A stretch of DNA of 64,000 nucleotides from Mangifera indica (taxonomy: Eukaryota; Streptophyta; Magnoliopsida; Sapindales; Anacardiaceae): contig NC_058152.1 in assembly GCF_011075055.1 (NCBI RefSeq), positions 9,858,001 to 9,922,000 of the forward strand. Reading direction: 5' to 3'. The stretch's first letter is position 1; every line of letters starts with the position of its first letter. Positions 1 through 11,783 of the stretch are shown here, piece after piece. The notes under the pieces were generated by a model, which made no database searches, was not told where the DNA came from, and worked only from the letters and a program-made list of their open reading frames with translations. A program made the translations under genes and the position numbers.

Positions 1-2260
1 TTTATATTTGAGTTTGATTTGGCTGCATCCATGGACATTAGCTATATATAATAATTTAAATTCTTGTTTTTTCTTCATTTAATTTATTGAGTTATTCATT
101 TGAACAAGTGCAATCTAGCCTAACTTCATAGACTAATCAAAAGGCATTCCAATAATAATCTCAAAATACTGGCTAATAATTATTGCAGCAGCAACCATGA
201 AAAGGGCATAGATTACAGGTGATGCAAAAGATAGCATCAGCGATAATTACACAAAATTAGAGGTGAAGTCCTGTACAGAGGAGGAAAATGAGACAACAAA
301 AATAAAATATTTTTAATGTGGTTTAATTTGTTGTTTTGAAGCCTACTTCAATGATTATATTATTGTTATGATTTAATATCTTAGCAGAGTGTAGCCCAAT
401 ATTACTATGTATCTTACATCGTGAAGTCTCTTTCACCTTTATATAATCCTTAATTTGTCAAGCAAGAAAAGCGGTTATATGTAATCATATAAGTTAATGT
501 AATTAATTCTTAGTACAACCAAGAAATTAAATATTTATTCCAATTCTATCTCTATGGAAGGTGGATATTCCCAACTTGGCGAGAAATGATTTATTTTCTC
601 ATTAGGGTGCATAATGGAATAAGAACGTTACTGAATGTACTTTTGTGATAATAGAAATTGAATTGACCACATTAAGGAAAACATGAGATAGCAAATCTAC
701 CCATTTCACTCTTCCTACTTCTTCTGACTCTATCTAACCATGTATAGATGACATAGTTGATCATTGATCATATAACTTTTTATATCTTTAATATTTTTTT
801 CATGAGTTTAATTAAAAAAGAGTTTGATCATATAGTAATAACGAATTATTTATTGTCTTTTCTCCTTTTTTTTAAGTACCTTAATGGATGACTCTTTTTT
901 CATGCTTATTAGAGCATCCACTGGTCTTTGATCTATAACAATTTTCAGATCAAATTGTTTGAAATCACATTTCTATAGTGATCAAATCTTAAAGGTATAA
1001 TAAAAATTATTTTAAAACAAAAACAAAAATATATCTATACAGATAACTCATAAACCATTTCAAAAACAAATATATATATAATAATTCTTTGCATATAAAA
1101 ACTCTCTCAAAAAATCATTTTCATATCTTTCAAGTTCTTGGGTTAAACCAAATTTTATCAAATTTCAATAACCTATTTGAAATTATGAATTTTTGTGGAC
1201 TAATATGTCATATCTTAAATTTGGGTTTGAATAAGTTTTTCAAAACGTGTTAAATTGTCAATTTTTATAGTTTTAGATGGAACTATAATTTTTTAAAACT
1301 TTGGAGGGAAAAGTGAAAGAAAAATTAGTTAACCGAATTAGCCGACCAAGCTTTTCAAATTGTAGTTGTCGAATAATTCAAAAGCCATGCTTTTTGCTTT
1401 TAAAAATTTGGTCAACCGAATTCCTTTTTAGTTTATCAACTTAGGTAATAAAATGTCTAATGGATAGTGATATATAGACATTATGAAAGTGTCATATCAC
1501 ATTTAGTTAACCAAAATATATCTAGTCAACTAAATTATGCATTTTTTGAAATTTTATGACGAATATATTTTTCAATTTTTCATATATAAACTTAATTAAA
1601 TCTATTTGGAAATGACTCTTGTAAGTTAAATTTTCATACAATAGAGAGTAAAATATTTTTGAGTTATTCACTTGCAATGTTTCTATTTGATCAAAACTTT
1701 TGCCATTTCAGATCCTTATAATCATAAATATTGGATTATACTAAATTTTAACTTTTATATATACTTTTTGAGAGAGTTTTAACTTCATATTTTCTTATAA
1801 ATTTGCATTATAAAAGAGTGAATTTCACTCTTGTTAAAGCTAGAAAATTTTAGTGAGAGAATTTGATCTGTAGTGATTGTAATGATTAATAGCATTTTTG
1901 AAGTTATTTATATTGTGAAAAAAACTTGGTTGAGATTTTTTCAACCAAAGATTAATAGTTTTGTCAATCAAAGATTAATGAAATACTCGAAGATAAATAG
2001 TTTTTGTCTAATCATTATATATCGTGTGTTTGTTTTTTTAATCCTTTAATCTTTAAATTTATGTTATATGTTATTTTGCTTATGTTGATTATTTAAAATA
2101 ACTCTTGACATTCTCATAAGGTACATTAAAAATAATCAACATTCATTAAATTGTTTTAATTACATTAATCTTTTAAATTGGTATTAATAGTTTTTAAAAA
2201 ACCTAATTCACTCCATTTTAAGTCATTCATTCTTTTAGTAATTATAATTCATCAATTTAG
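1..2260. other. AT-rich intergenic DNA, no gene recognised
   Basis: No long open frame, splice-linked coding series or RNA gene was recognised on either strand. The sequence is strongly AT-rich with short A and T runs, and probably holds old transposon debris, but I could not define element ends. Confidence 0.5.
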
Positions 2261-2660
2261 ATGATAGGACGTCGACTAGAGGATTTTGTTTTTATCCAGA
2301 AAAAAAAATTTGATTCATTGGTCATCCAAGAAACAGTATGTGCTTACAATATCCTTTACACAAGCAGATATGGATTCTTTAGTTGTTTAAGAAGCTTCAA
2401 ATTGGTGACCAAAACACCAATTTTGTGGTGTGGTTATATAAGTGTTAAAGCCATTGCATCTAATCTTGCCCAACATGCTAAAACAAAGCATATTGCTGCA
2501 GATGTTCACTTCATTAGAGAGAATGTGATCAGAAGAGAACTTGAAGTAAGCATATTCCTTCCTCTCGACAGCTAGCAGATGTGCTTACAAAACCATGGCC
2601 ACTTTCTCAATATGAAACATTTGGAGACTTACTTAATAAAATGAGGTCTTAAGTTTCAGG
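2261..2660 (+). pseudogene. Ty1/copia pol remnant, C-terminal RNase H part
   Basis: The frame reads as the end of a copia polyprotein. A segment like ILWCGYISVKAIASN is followed by HAKTKHI and HFIREN, matching the family's conserved ILWCDN, HARTKHIE and HFIR blocks at the end of RNase H. The block resembling QLADVLTKP, which closes copia pol, is present at about 2570-2600 but in a different frame, so there is a frameshift near 2550. Everything upstream (gag, protease, integrase, most of reverse transcriptase) is missing. This is a dead 5'-truncated copy. Confidence 0.8.
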
Positions 2661-2667
2661 GAAGAGT

Positions 2668-2920
2668 TGTTAAGAACAGTTATATATTTTTGTTGGCAAT
2701 TAAGCTAATTAAGTTGTTCATCTTGCTTAACCTAACAGAAGATGTTGAGAAGAAAATCAGAGAAAGGTTAAAGTACCTAGTTGCTAGTTGTGGTTTAGTC
2801 GCAGTTTAAAATTGTAGTTTAATCGCACGCAACTTGTAATGTGGTACATGGTCCTAGTCGCAGTTTGTCACCTTTGCATTGCCACGCTAATTTAATAATT
2901 TTCGCAATCTTCAACCTTTT

Positions 2921-2923
<3 letters not shown>
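2668..2923 (+). repeat. Probable start of the copia 3' LTR
   Basis: Just after the pol end, a purine-rich tract (AGGGAAGAG) is followed by TGTTAAGAAC. This is the usual layout of a polypurine tract and a copia LTR beginning with TG. The far LTR end was not located, partly because of the following TA microsatellite, and there is no second LTR in the window for comparison. Confidence 0.4.

Positions 2924-2971
<48 letters not shown>
2924..2971. repeat. (TA)n microsatellite
   Basis: About 47 bases of uninterrupted TA dinucleotides, likely polymorphic between individuals. Confidence 0.95.
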
Positions 2972-2972
<1 letters not shown>

Positions 2973-3635
2973 TCTTTATTGCATTAATTGCCACTTTATT
3001 TTCTATTTTATTATTTATTCGCGATTTTGATAGGAAACCGGGGAACAAAAATGATACTCGCCCACTGATTTTATTATTCCAAAGCTAACACATAACTAAA
3101 ACTTTTCAAAAAGTTATAAACATTGGCTTTTAATCCAGGGATGGAATCAAGAATTTCTGCTAGGGTTCCAATTGAAAACGTACATAAAGGAATAAATATA
3201 TATTATCTTAAGAAATAAATAAATATAAAAGAAAAATATTTATTAGTAAATTTATAATAGGTGAAATAATTATTTTTCACCCAAGATTAATTAATGTGAG
3301 AAATTCTCATATTTTAAATTTGAAAAAAAAAATCAATTTTCTAGCTGTTGCTAGTAAAATTTCTTTAATTTTTTTATAAAATTGTTAAAAGAATTAAAAT
3401 AATTATTATATAATTATTGTACCTTAATTTATATTATTTTCAATGAAAAATAATAAAAAAAATTAGTACAAATATAAATATAGGATGTTATTGAAGTATA
3501 ATCATATATTTAGAGCAAATTATAATTTTTTGAAAATTTTAAAAATGTTAGTAAAATTTTTAAAAGTTATTTATTAGAAACAAATTTTGGTGGTGTTTCA
3601 AAAATTTTTAGAATTTCAGTATTTATTTTGATAGT
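2972..3635. other. AT-rich intergenic DNA before the MULE
   Basis: No coding signal. Near 3263-3290 the sequence TATTTTTCACCCAAG resembles the outer end of the first MITE family found elsewhere in the window (at 14829, 17655 and 29509, for example), but no matching right end was found, so it may be a broken copy. Confidence 0.4.
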
Positions 3636-3644
3636 TTTAAAAAT

Positions 3645-3760
3645 GAGAAATTAAACTAATTACCCCAAAGATAAGGGGCAAAACAAAATTACCCCTGGAT
3701 TTTACTGTTAAGCGAAACTGCCCCAAAATTATGAAGAGACGAAAATTCCCCCCACGTCAA
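3645..3760 (+). repeat. Left terminal inverted repeat of the MULE
   Basis: The first 16 bases match the complement of the right end (12833 inward) at all but two positions. Beyond them the ends share a pattern of short C or G blocks in A-rich sequence rather than base-by-base identity, so the inner limit is approximate. Confidence 0.75.
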
Positions 3761-4149
3761 ATTCAGCCATAACCATGTGCATCACAAACCAATACACGAA
3801 AACAGAAATTACGAATTCCCATTTTCGCGCACTCGGCAACTTCGATTTTCTCCAGCTATTTTTGCGATGTTTTCGGCTACGACGATGGACAAAAAGGTTA
3901 GTAAAACAACCTTTGTCATCTCTTTATGCGTTTTGGTTCAAGATTTGAGCGATTTGATGTGAAATTTGGGTGTTTAGAGTTAGGGTTCTAATTTGAAATT
4001 CTTGATGAAAATGCTTGATTTTGTGGTGATTTTGATAAATTTTCTTAGGGCTTCTGTGTTAGATTAGGTGTAGAGTTGATTGTTGTTGAAATGGAGTTTG
4101 AAAAATGAAGTTTGAGAGATGAAATGTGGCCACACGAATGTCGCAGTGA

Positions 4150-4404
4150 CCACACAAATTTGTGTGGTGAGAATTGTTGAAGACGGGTGGTTTTTTCCAC
4201 TTTTCAAATTTCGTGGACTACACGAGAACATGTGGTTGTGGGTAAAAATGCATTTTTTCATCGTGCGGTAGGGCATAGTTTAAATTTGAAAATTTTGTTG
4301 ACACGTGAAATTACGGTCAACCCCCCAAATTTGTGTGGTTGACGCACGAATTCGTGCGGTTGATGTGCGAATTCACACGGTTGACACGCGAATTCGCGTG
4401 GTGG
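4150..4404. repeat. Palindrome cluster including a 21-bp tandem array
   Basis: Inside the MULE. An 18-bp perfect palindrome lies at 4150-4167 (CCACACAAATTTGTGTGG). From 4321 to 4404 there are four consecutive 21-base units. Unit 2 contains a 16-bp perfect palindrome at 4343-4358 (CGCACGAATTCGTGCG). Unit 3 has an imperfect one at 4365-4378. Unit 4 has a 16-bp perfect one at 4385-4400 (CACGCGAATTCGCGTG). The arms differ between units, yet each arm still pairs with its partner around an AATT centre. The array lies in a presumed intron or 5' part of the Ulp1-like gene. Its role is unknown. Confidence 0.85.
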
Positions 4405-4659
4405 GGGCAAAATGTAATTTTCCATAGTTTTTTGTCAGGCGATTTCGTGTGGTTGGAATTAGTGGGACAGAATATAATTATATATAATTTTAGGGCTTTT
4501 TTGATATTTTTCAAATTAGGGGCAAAATGAAATTTATCCATCTTAAGGTTTTTTTACGTGTAGAATTCAAATTTGATATCTGTTTTTTCAAATAAGGCCT
4601 CTATGTATAGAATTGAATAATTTATAATATAAATTTAATATAATTGTAATTTAATTTTC

Positions 4660-7600
4660 ATACAAGGAGTTGGACAAAAGAGAACAAGGGACGAAGGCAG
4701 AGATGAAATGCGATTTCCTCCCGAAAAACACTTCAAGGCTCAAGTTACTACACATGGATATAGAGATGTGGGAGCCATGATAAAAAAATTATTAACAGAG
4801 AGACAATTACAAATGTTTCGACGTACCTATTTTGGACACTTCCTGGACTTGAAGGATAGTCGATTTAGTGAGGTTCTAATACATTTCTTCATCCTTCGAG
4901 GGTTAATAAGGTGACCTCGCGAGAAGAGTTATGGTTTCGAGTTAATGATGTGGATGTCAGATTTAGTGCGTATGAGTTTGCTATTATGACAAGCCTTTGA
5001 TTCGGTCATCTGATAGATATCTACCTCTATATTCCATCGAAGGCCACAGATCGGATCGTCTAGACATATTTTCACAGGTGTAAATCAGTTACATATACTG
5101 ATCTGAGTCGTGTTTTCCAACAAAGACCATGGAGAGAGGATGACACTGATGTAGTAAAGTTAACACTGTTGTTTTATCTTCACATGGGATTGTTAGGGAG
5201 TGATTTGAGGAAAACAATTCCCTAAAAATATATTATAATTAGCTGATCATTTTGATGGGTTTAATGCATACCCGTGGGGAGTACGAGTATGGCAGATGAC
5301 ATATCGCTCTATATATGATAATATCTCCCGAATTTCTGTAGATTTCGGCCCGAAAAAGAAAAAGGAAAACCAATTTAAACAATAGGGCATCATGGGATTT
5401 CCACTAGCGTTTCAGCTAGTTATGATATTTATTAATTCAAACAAAAAATTTATGTTTAAAATAAAATTAGTTTAATATGATTGTAAATATATACAATAAC
5501 TGATTTATATTGATATTACAGTTTTGGATATATAAGATGCTAGACTCGTTATATCGATGAACGGATATGTCATCGATTGTAGGAGCTGCCCGAATGTTGA
5601 GATGGCACACGAAAGACATTTCGAGATAGGATTCTATCTCAATTATCTTCACTGGAGATACAGTAAGTACTAATTTATTAAGTATTAACATATACTTTGA
5701 ATATAACAACAATGAATACTGAAAATAAATATTTTGCAGGATGATGTTAATTTTCCGATGGATTTATCTCCGATTGAGAGAGACACAGAGTGGTATGAGG
5801 ATATCGTCTAATATACAGAGGTGTCAGATAGTCGATCTTCTTCAGCATCAAGAGATGTATCATCAAGTCATCATGACATTAATTCTCCGATCGTTGCTTC
5901 TCCTCTTATTGATGCTCATGTTCAGCCCCCTCTCATTTGTCTGATTAGCGACCCTGTCGAAGAGCATATATCACTGGATCCCATGCCTAAACCCCCTACC
6001 ACTGAGCACATATCACCAGATCTCTTGTCTATCCCTCTTACTATTGAGCACAGATCACCGGAGCTCATACCTATGCCCCTTACCACTGAGCACATATTAG
6101 ATGATCTTTCTGTCACTGGACCAGATTTCTCCATTCATCACTTCGATGTCGCATTGGCTCGATAGGGAAATCTTATCTTAGCTTGACTTACTGGGTTAGA
6201 AGCTAAGATGGAGGATAGGTTTAGTCGCATTAAGGGTAGAATAACTCTTATGAAGGATAGACTGAGTCGTATAGTGGATACAATGACTCGTACAGAGGCC
6301 GGACGATCTCATCATCATACAAATACTATCGGACAGGTAAAAAAGTTAACAATTTACAAGATATTTTATCTATTTATGTACACAATCATATAAGTCTTAT
6401 AATAATTTTACATGCTATTACAGTCTTCTCGAGACGATGGTGATAGACTATCAACAGGGGCTCTGACATTCCCGTTTCCACCTATTGTCGATGTAAGTGC
6501 TAACTACTTTAAGTATTTTAAGAATGTTACTTTTGAAATAAATTTTAATCTGTTGAAATTATTACAGCGTCAGTTGTTTGATGAGAGATCATCCCAAAAA
6601 GATCTGATATTGACTCTTGATATCGGCGATTATATATCATCACATGAGGTCTTCTCGATGACACCTTCTACGATGGTTTAGGTAATTGTAATGTCTTTTT
6701 GAAATAAATGTTATATCTGAATTCTTTGATTGTATATCTATTAATCTCGTTAAATATAACTCCTCGATTAATTAATATTAATTGCTAATACTGATATAGG
6801 ATGTCAGTAACAATGGATCACTTCACATGAGGTCTTCTCCGTCGACACCTTCTATGATTATTCTGGTTAGTATAACATAGATATATAATATTATATCTCA
6901 TTTACACATCTGCGGTTTGATTTTCTCTAAACTTGTTATTATCGATATTATGATAGTGGTCTGACATTTCTGCGGCTGTACCGATTGCGGATCCTATTGT
7001 GACATCTATTTCGACATTAGAGATACGTACATTGTATAATGAATACTTTGTTATTTTTTTGTTCAATAGTTTGATTTACTAATATTAAATGTTAATGTTG
7101 TCATAGGATATTGGTGATGTCGATCGATCACCACATGCGGATGCTCCAATATCACTTTGGGAAGAGGTTGAGGTAAAGTGTCAAAAATTTCATCTATTAA
7201 TTGTTACATTTGTTAATTTCAATAGTTGTTTACCCTTTCTTTCCTGTTACAATAAGATCTTCGTTTGATCTATCTTAACACTTCAAGCAAAGGAAAACAG
7301 GTAATCAATATTGTCTCTCAGGATGACGAGGTCACTAATGATGTTGTTGAGATCCCTGCACATGAGGACTGGGAACAGGTAATTGAATTTTCAAGAAATT
7401 TAAAAAGTACAATTGAAATAATTTATCATCCTATTTAGTCAATTCGTGTATTTGAATGCAGTCGATCCCAAAAGAAATGTATTCAATATAGCTTCACTTG
7501 CGGATTCTCCAGAAATGACTCCAACGTTACAAAAGGTATTAAAAAGTTTAGATTTTTAATAAATTTAATAAGTTCGATTTGAATAATTTATTATTCATTT

Positions 7601-8640
7601 TACCTAATGTATTATTTGTTTTGGTGTAGTATTTTTGTATAGTTCGTGATAGGATTGTCAAGAAGGGATCCTTCATTCGTAGTCCATACACGAATCCTTT
7701 TAAACCACAAAGCCAACGGATGAGATCTCCTATGCAGTTATCGAGCAACGAGTGTAAGGAAATATTCAATAAGTGGTATGCAAAGTCGAACCTGTTCGAG
7801 AAACGTCATGTATATGACATAGGTGAGAGGACCAAAATTACATTTTCGAGTACACTCATAGACACATCCGGATGGTTGTCTGATGAGGTAAGTTCACTTT
7901 AATAAATGAATTTCGTATTTTGATTAGATAATCCTTATATGGCCTTAAAACAGTACTATTTTCTGTTTTTCCAACATGTTAATTCATTTTTAGGGTTGTT
8001 ACGTCGATGCCAGCATGATGATACTACGAATATTTAGCAGAACTGGACGACAGTTTTGAGTTGTTTTATAGGATACATCCTTTATGAGTATACCGTCTAG
8101 ACGAGAGATCAAGATAACTACCAGTTCCCTCCACTCTTTACACATATGGTGGATGCAAATTACCCACCTGAGTTACATTTGTAACCCTGGGGTATGATCG
8201 ATGAGGTTAGTATTTGAATCTCAAGTACCTTTCGAAGAATAATGGATTAAGATCTAATATGTATTAAATTAAAGTATGCAGGTTTATATCCCAATAAACT
8301 TCGATAATGCGTATTGGGTAGCAAGGGTGTTGGATTTGAAAGAGTGGAAAATTACGGTTTACGACTTCTTACAGAGTTTCACTATTGACCCGAAGCTATT
8401 TAGGCGAAAAATGTTAGGATATACGTCGATGATATCATATTTGCTAGTTGCGACATCATTTTGGTTTGACATGTATTGGAGTCCACGGGACGATCCATTT
8501 GCATTGCATAGGGTGATGGATATACCGCAGTAGGCGCCCCTATTAGGTGACTGTGGGGTGTTCATATTATAATACATCGAGTGTTTAGCACTTCGCCGAT
8601 CATTATCCTTTGAGGGGGAGGACTCATTAAGCCTGCGCAC
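4660..8640 (+). pseudogene. Transposon-borne Ulp1-like cysteine protease (DUF1985 plus C48), decayed
   Basis: A first part at about 4708-5215 carries blocks such as LTERQLQMF, FGHFLDL and VDVRFSAYEF, typical of the plant DUF1985 domain found in front of Ulp1 domains in MULEs. Several small exon-like pieces follow (5730-7540). The C48 peptidase part runs from about 7640. The region around VYIPINF is followed by [10 protein letters not shown] where the family has a catalytic HW; here the His codon is TAT (8312-8314). The Asp-containing VYDF is kept. The Cys block GDCGVF is present (Cys codon 8552-8554), in frame but behind a TAG at 8531-8533. Further stops lie at about 4912, 5000 and 8566. Such genes resemble SUMO-deconjugating proteases, and their role in transposons is unclear. 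This copy cannot encode an active protease. Exon limits are uncertain. Confidence 0.75.
5962..6100 (+). repeat. 42-bp tandem repeat encoding a 14-residue unit
   Basis: Within the linker of the Ulp1-like gene, units beginning GAGCA encode EHISLDPMPKPPTT, EHISPDLLSIPLTI and EHRSPELIPMPLTT, then a partial EHILDD. The units are diverged but keep the frame and the EH start, so the repeat arose while the region was coding. Confidence 0.85.
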
Positions 8641-8706
8641 TCATTTAGACACGCAACTATTTTTTCAGAATATTGATTAACTTGTTATTTTATATGTTAT
8701 TTGTAT

Positions 8707-8795
8707 TTGTATATATGTTTATTTATTCCCTTGTATATATGTTTATTTATTCCCTTGTATATATGTTTATTTATTCATTTGTATATATGTTTATC
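8707..8795. repeat. 24-bp tandem repeat
   Basis: Nearly four copies of a unit beginning TTGTATATATG, the first two identical. It lies between the Ulp1 pseudogene and the transposase pseudogene, in the space between their converging 3' ends. Confidence 0.9.
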
Positions 8796-8939
8796 CATAT
8801 ATTAATTCATTTATACGCATTTACCTTTTATATAGTTACCATAAGCAACAAATATAATGGAAAAAAACGATATAAAAAGATAACAACATATAGTCAGAAT
8901 ATGTCCTCTGTAACAATCATAAGCATTAAATTTACAGAT

Positions 8940-9108
8940 ACAAGTACAAAGACAACATTTATATTAAAATTAACAGTCACAAATATTAAAGTAACAGAAA
9001 CAAGTACAAAAACAACATTTATATTAAAATTAATAGCCACAAATATTAGAGTTATAGAAACAATTACGCAAACAACATCTATATTAAAATTAACAAGTAC
9101 AATTAACA
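8940..9108. repeat. 60-bp tandem repeat, about three copies
   Basis: Units beginning ACAAGTACAAAGACAACA repeat with a 60-base period and moderate divergence. A pyrimidine-rich CTTT tract follows (9119-9186); read from the minus strand it encodes the Lys/Glu/Arg-rich tail of the transposase frame. Confidence 0.85.
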
Positions 9109-9115
9109 GGTGCAG

Positions 9116-11770
9116 TTATTTTCCATCTTTCTTCTTTCTTCTTTCTCCTTTCTCCTTTCTCTTTTCTCCTTTCTCTTTTCTTCTTGAACTTGATGGTGCA
9201 GAACTAGGTACTAGAATAGGGCTTTTGCAACTCTGTCTTGTATGTCCAGGTTGGTGACATAGGTTATAGATAAGTTGTTCAATAACCTCTCCTTGAGAAG
9301 GACGTCTGTTTTTGTTTGCTAGATGCCCTGCACGACGACAATGCACATACGATGAGTGGATAACACTTGCCTTCTCCGGATGAATCCACTCTAACTGACC
9401 TCCCAATAGATTAACTGCGTTAACATATACTGTACGATAAAAAGTTGTGTTGTAGTATGGGTGCACCTATTGAATGCAGGTTATGAGTTTCATATATTTG
9501 GCTACAGCAATAACATGCATACAGGAAATCTGTGATAATTGAAATTTTCTATAGGTACATGCACATTCCGTCAGGTCGACCAGGGCATCATATTGGCCAC
9601 TACCAAGGACCTGGTATCGATCATACGTTATATGATGCACCTCCAAGTTTGAAGACTTTCGTACACATTTGGAGATTTTATCTTCAACCCAAGGTGTGAT
9701 TAGGTTGGTACAAGCATCTGTAAATCATATAAATATTAGCAGATCTGGTTAGTAATCAAGTATAAGTTTAGTAACACACATTTATAACATATTATAACAT
9801 TGAATATGAGTTTACTGGCATGATTTCGTCTTTCATAAAACCATTGCTACAATGTATCTCTGATGAACTCGATTAGCATCGTAATAGGTAAGCCTCGAGC
9901 ATGTTTGACCAACATATTAAATGACACAACAATATTGGTAGTCATTACATTATACCTATGCCCTGGAAAATATGCTTGTGCCTATCAATCGAAACCTACC
10001 TCGCATAGGTATGTAGTTGTATCAGGGTGCATATGGGCCAGTGACTTCATTACCTAATGGAATTCATACTCTATGTATGCCTTAGCTGTTTTCCAATACG
10101 TTCATGCGACTTTGGCATTCTTCTTGTACTTGGACCGCATGTTACAATAGAGGTGGTGACAACAATAACCATGGTGCACACTAGAGAATACTTCAGCCAT
10201 TGCAGAAAATATGTTAACATGTCGATCTGAAATGATGGCTAAACGAGGTATCTCACTAATACAATCTCTCAGCTTTGTTAAAAACCAACACCATGTGTCA
10301 TGATTTTTCCTAGGACCAATCCCAAAAGCAAATGGATATATCTTATTATTCTCATCCAATGCAATAGCAATAAATAGTTGACCCAAATATCTACCCTTTA
10401 AGAAAGCATCATCAATACAGATAATCGATCGAATATGTTACTGAAATGCACAGATACTACAACCGAATGTCATGTAAAAGTATTTAAATCGATTGTGTTC
10501 ATCTGTTAATTTATGTGTCACCGTCCCTAGAGTACAACGTTCTAAATTGAGGCAATACTTTGGCAACAACATAAATAACTCTTCTGGTGTCCCATCAATA
10601 ATTGAAGCGCCTAATTTCTCACTCGTCATGCTTGTGCGTATGATATATCAATTTTATATCGATCAGCGATATCAACAATGATCTCCTTCGGTCGATAAAC
10701 ACAGTTAACTAAAATGAATTTGTCCTTAAAATTTGTCCTAAAGCTTGGGCACCTGTTTGACTATGATGATATAATATCTAATCTCTGCAACATGTGTGAT
10801 AGCTATCCATACAACGTAATTCAAAGCTATCACTTTCTCCCACCCTAACTGTCTGTGCATGCTATTTACATTCTTCGTTACGACATTTAACCACCCATCT
10901 AATTGTGTCTAATTTGTCCACGAAAAATTGATATCCCCTACAAAGCGCATCTTGATATATCGCATCAATGACATGTTGTTTACTTGAAAATAATGTACCA
11001 ACTTTTGGAGAATTAGTATCGATCAATACTTTTGAGTTTCTAGATGTAGATGGTTGATTAGGAAAAAGAGGTAACCAATAAAATGTATCAGTATGAACAT
11101 TCCCACCAGCAGGATTTGTTTCTGGAAAACAACTTGTACCTCTAATATCATTATTAACATAAGTCTTTTCTTCCACCTCTGGTTCTTCGATTGGAATATC
11201 ATGTACAACATTTCCCTCAAATTCACTCCACTCTGGAAAAGTTACTTCGTACCCATTAAGAAATTTTTCTACGCGATACAATGTATCAACATTGACTTCA
11301 TTTATATATACAAAATCTTCCTCTAAGAATTCTTGTTTCGAATTGATCTCGATATTTTGAATCTCTTCTACACTAACAGTTTGATTTTCTGGATAACTGC
11401 TTGACTCACCACCTTGTAAATCTTCATCTGCTTGTTGAGCCTCATAACTATCATCATTAATTGTAGTTATAACAAAAACTGGAACACATTCTTTGAAGAG
11501 GTTAGATAGACTGTTAAGAACCTCAACATCTTCATCATTCAAAATTTCTACTGGAATGTCGTCATCGAGATGCCTCGGTTTCATGTTTAATTGAATGTTA
11601 AATATTCGTCGATCTATACTACACTTGTCACTCACTATTTCGATTAATTCTTTAAATGATGTGTGTTCTGGAATTTTAATCATTTTCCTATTACCTCTAA
11701 CATATTTTATAACATTGTCACTCATTTCTATCCATTTCCCCACATATCTAATTAAAACATATCTAGCCAC
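9116..11770 (-). pseudogene. MURA-type MULE transposase, decayed
   Basis: Read from 11770 downward. The N-terminal frame (11770-10862, 302 residues) begins MARYVLIRYVGKW, has a PB1-like region typical of plant MULE transposases, an acidic linker, then the MuDR DNA-binding region (SSKQHVIDAIYQDAL ... WVVKCRNEECK). After breaks, 10629-10102 contains the MULE transposase core: a first Asp in CIDDAFLKG, then LFIAIALDENN, NHDTWCWFL, and a second Asp in IISDRH, followed by a CCHHLYCN block. The last frame (9466-9116) has a zinc knuckle, LCHQPGHTRQSC, whose first Cys is replaced by Tyr, and a basic tail. Stops near 10436 and 10100 and frame changes show that it is dead. In life it would cut the element ends. 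Confidence 0.85.
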
Positions 11771-11783
11771 TTAGATTAATCCT

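Noticed and set aside
3260..3640. Possible ninth family-1 MITE left of the MULE
   Set aside because: Only a left-end-like sequence is present; no inverted right end or duplication was found.
4064..4541. Open frames on both strands across the palindrome array
   Set aside because: The Asn/Val and Leu/Phe repeats come from the 21-bp tandem units, not from a protein family.
8707..9108. Regular repeats resembling a CRISPR array
   Set aside because: The units are directly adjacent tandem copies without unique spacers, in a plant transposon.
8673..9257. 194-residue frame with repeated YMFIYSLV units
   Set aside because: Translation of the 24-bp and 60-bp non-coding tandem repeats in the MULE.
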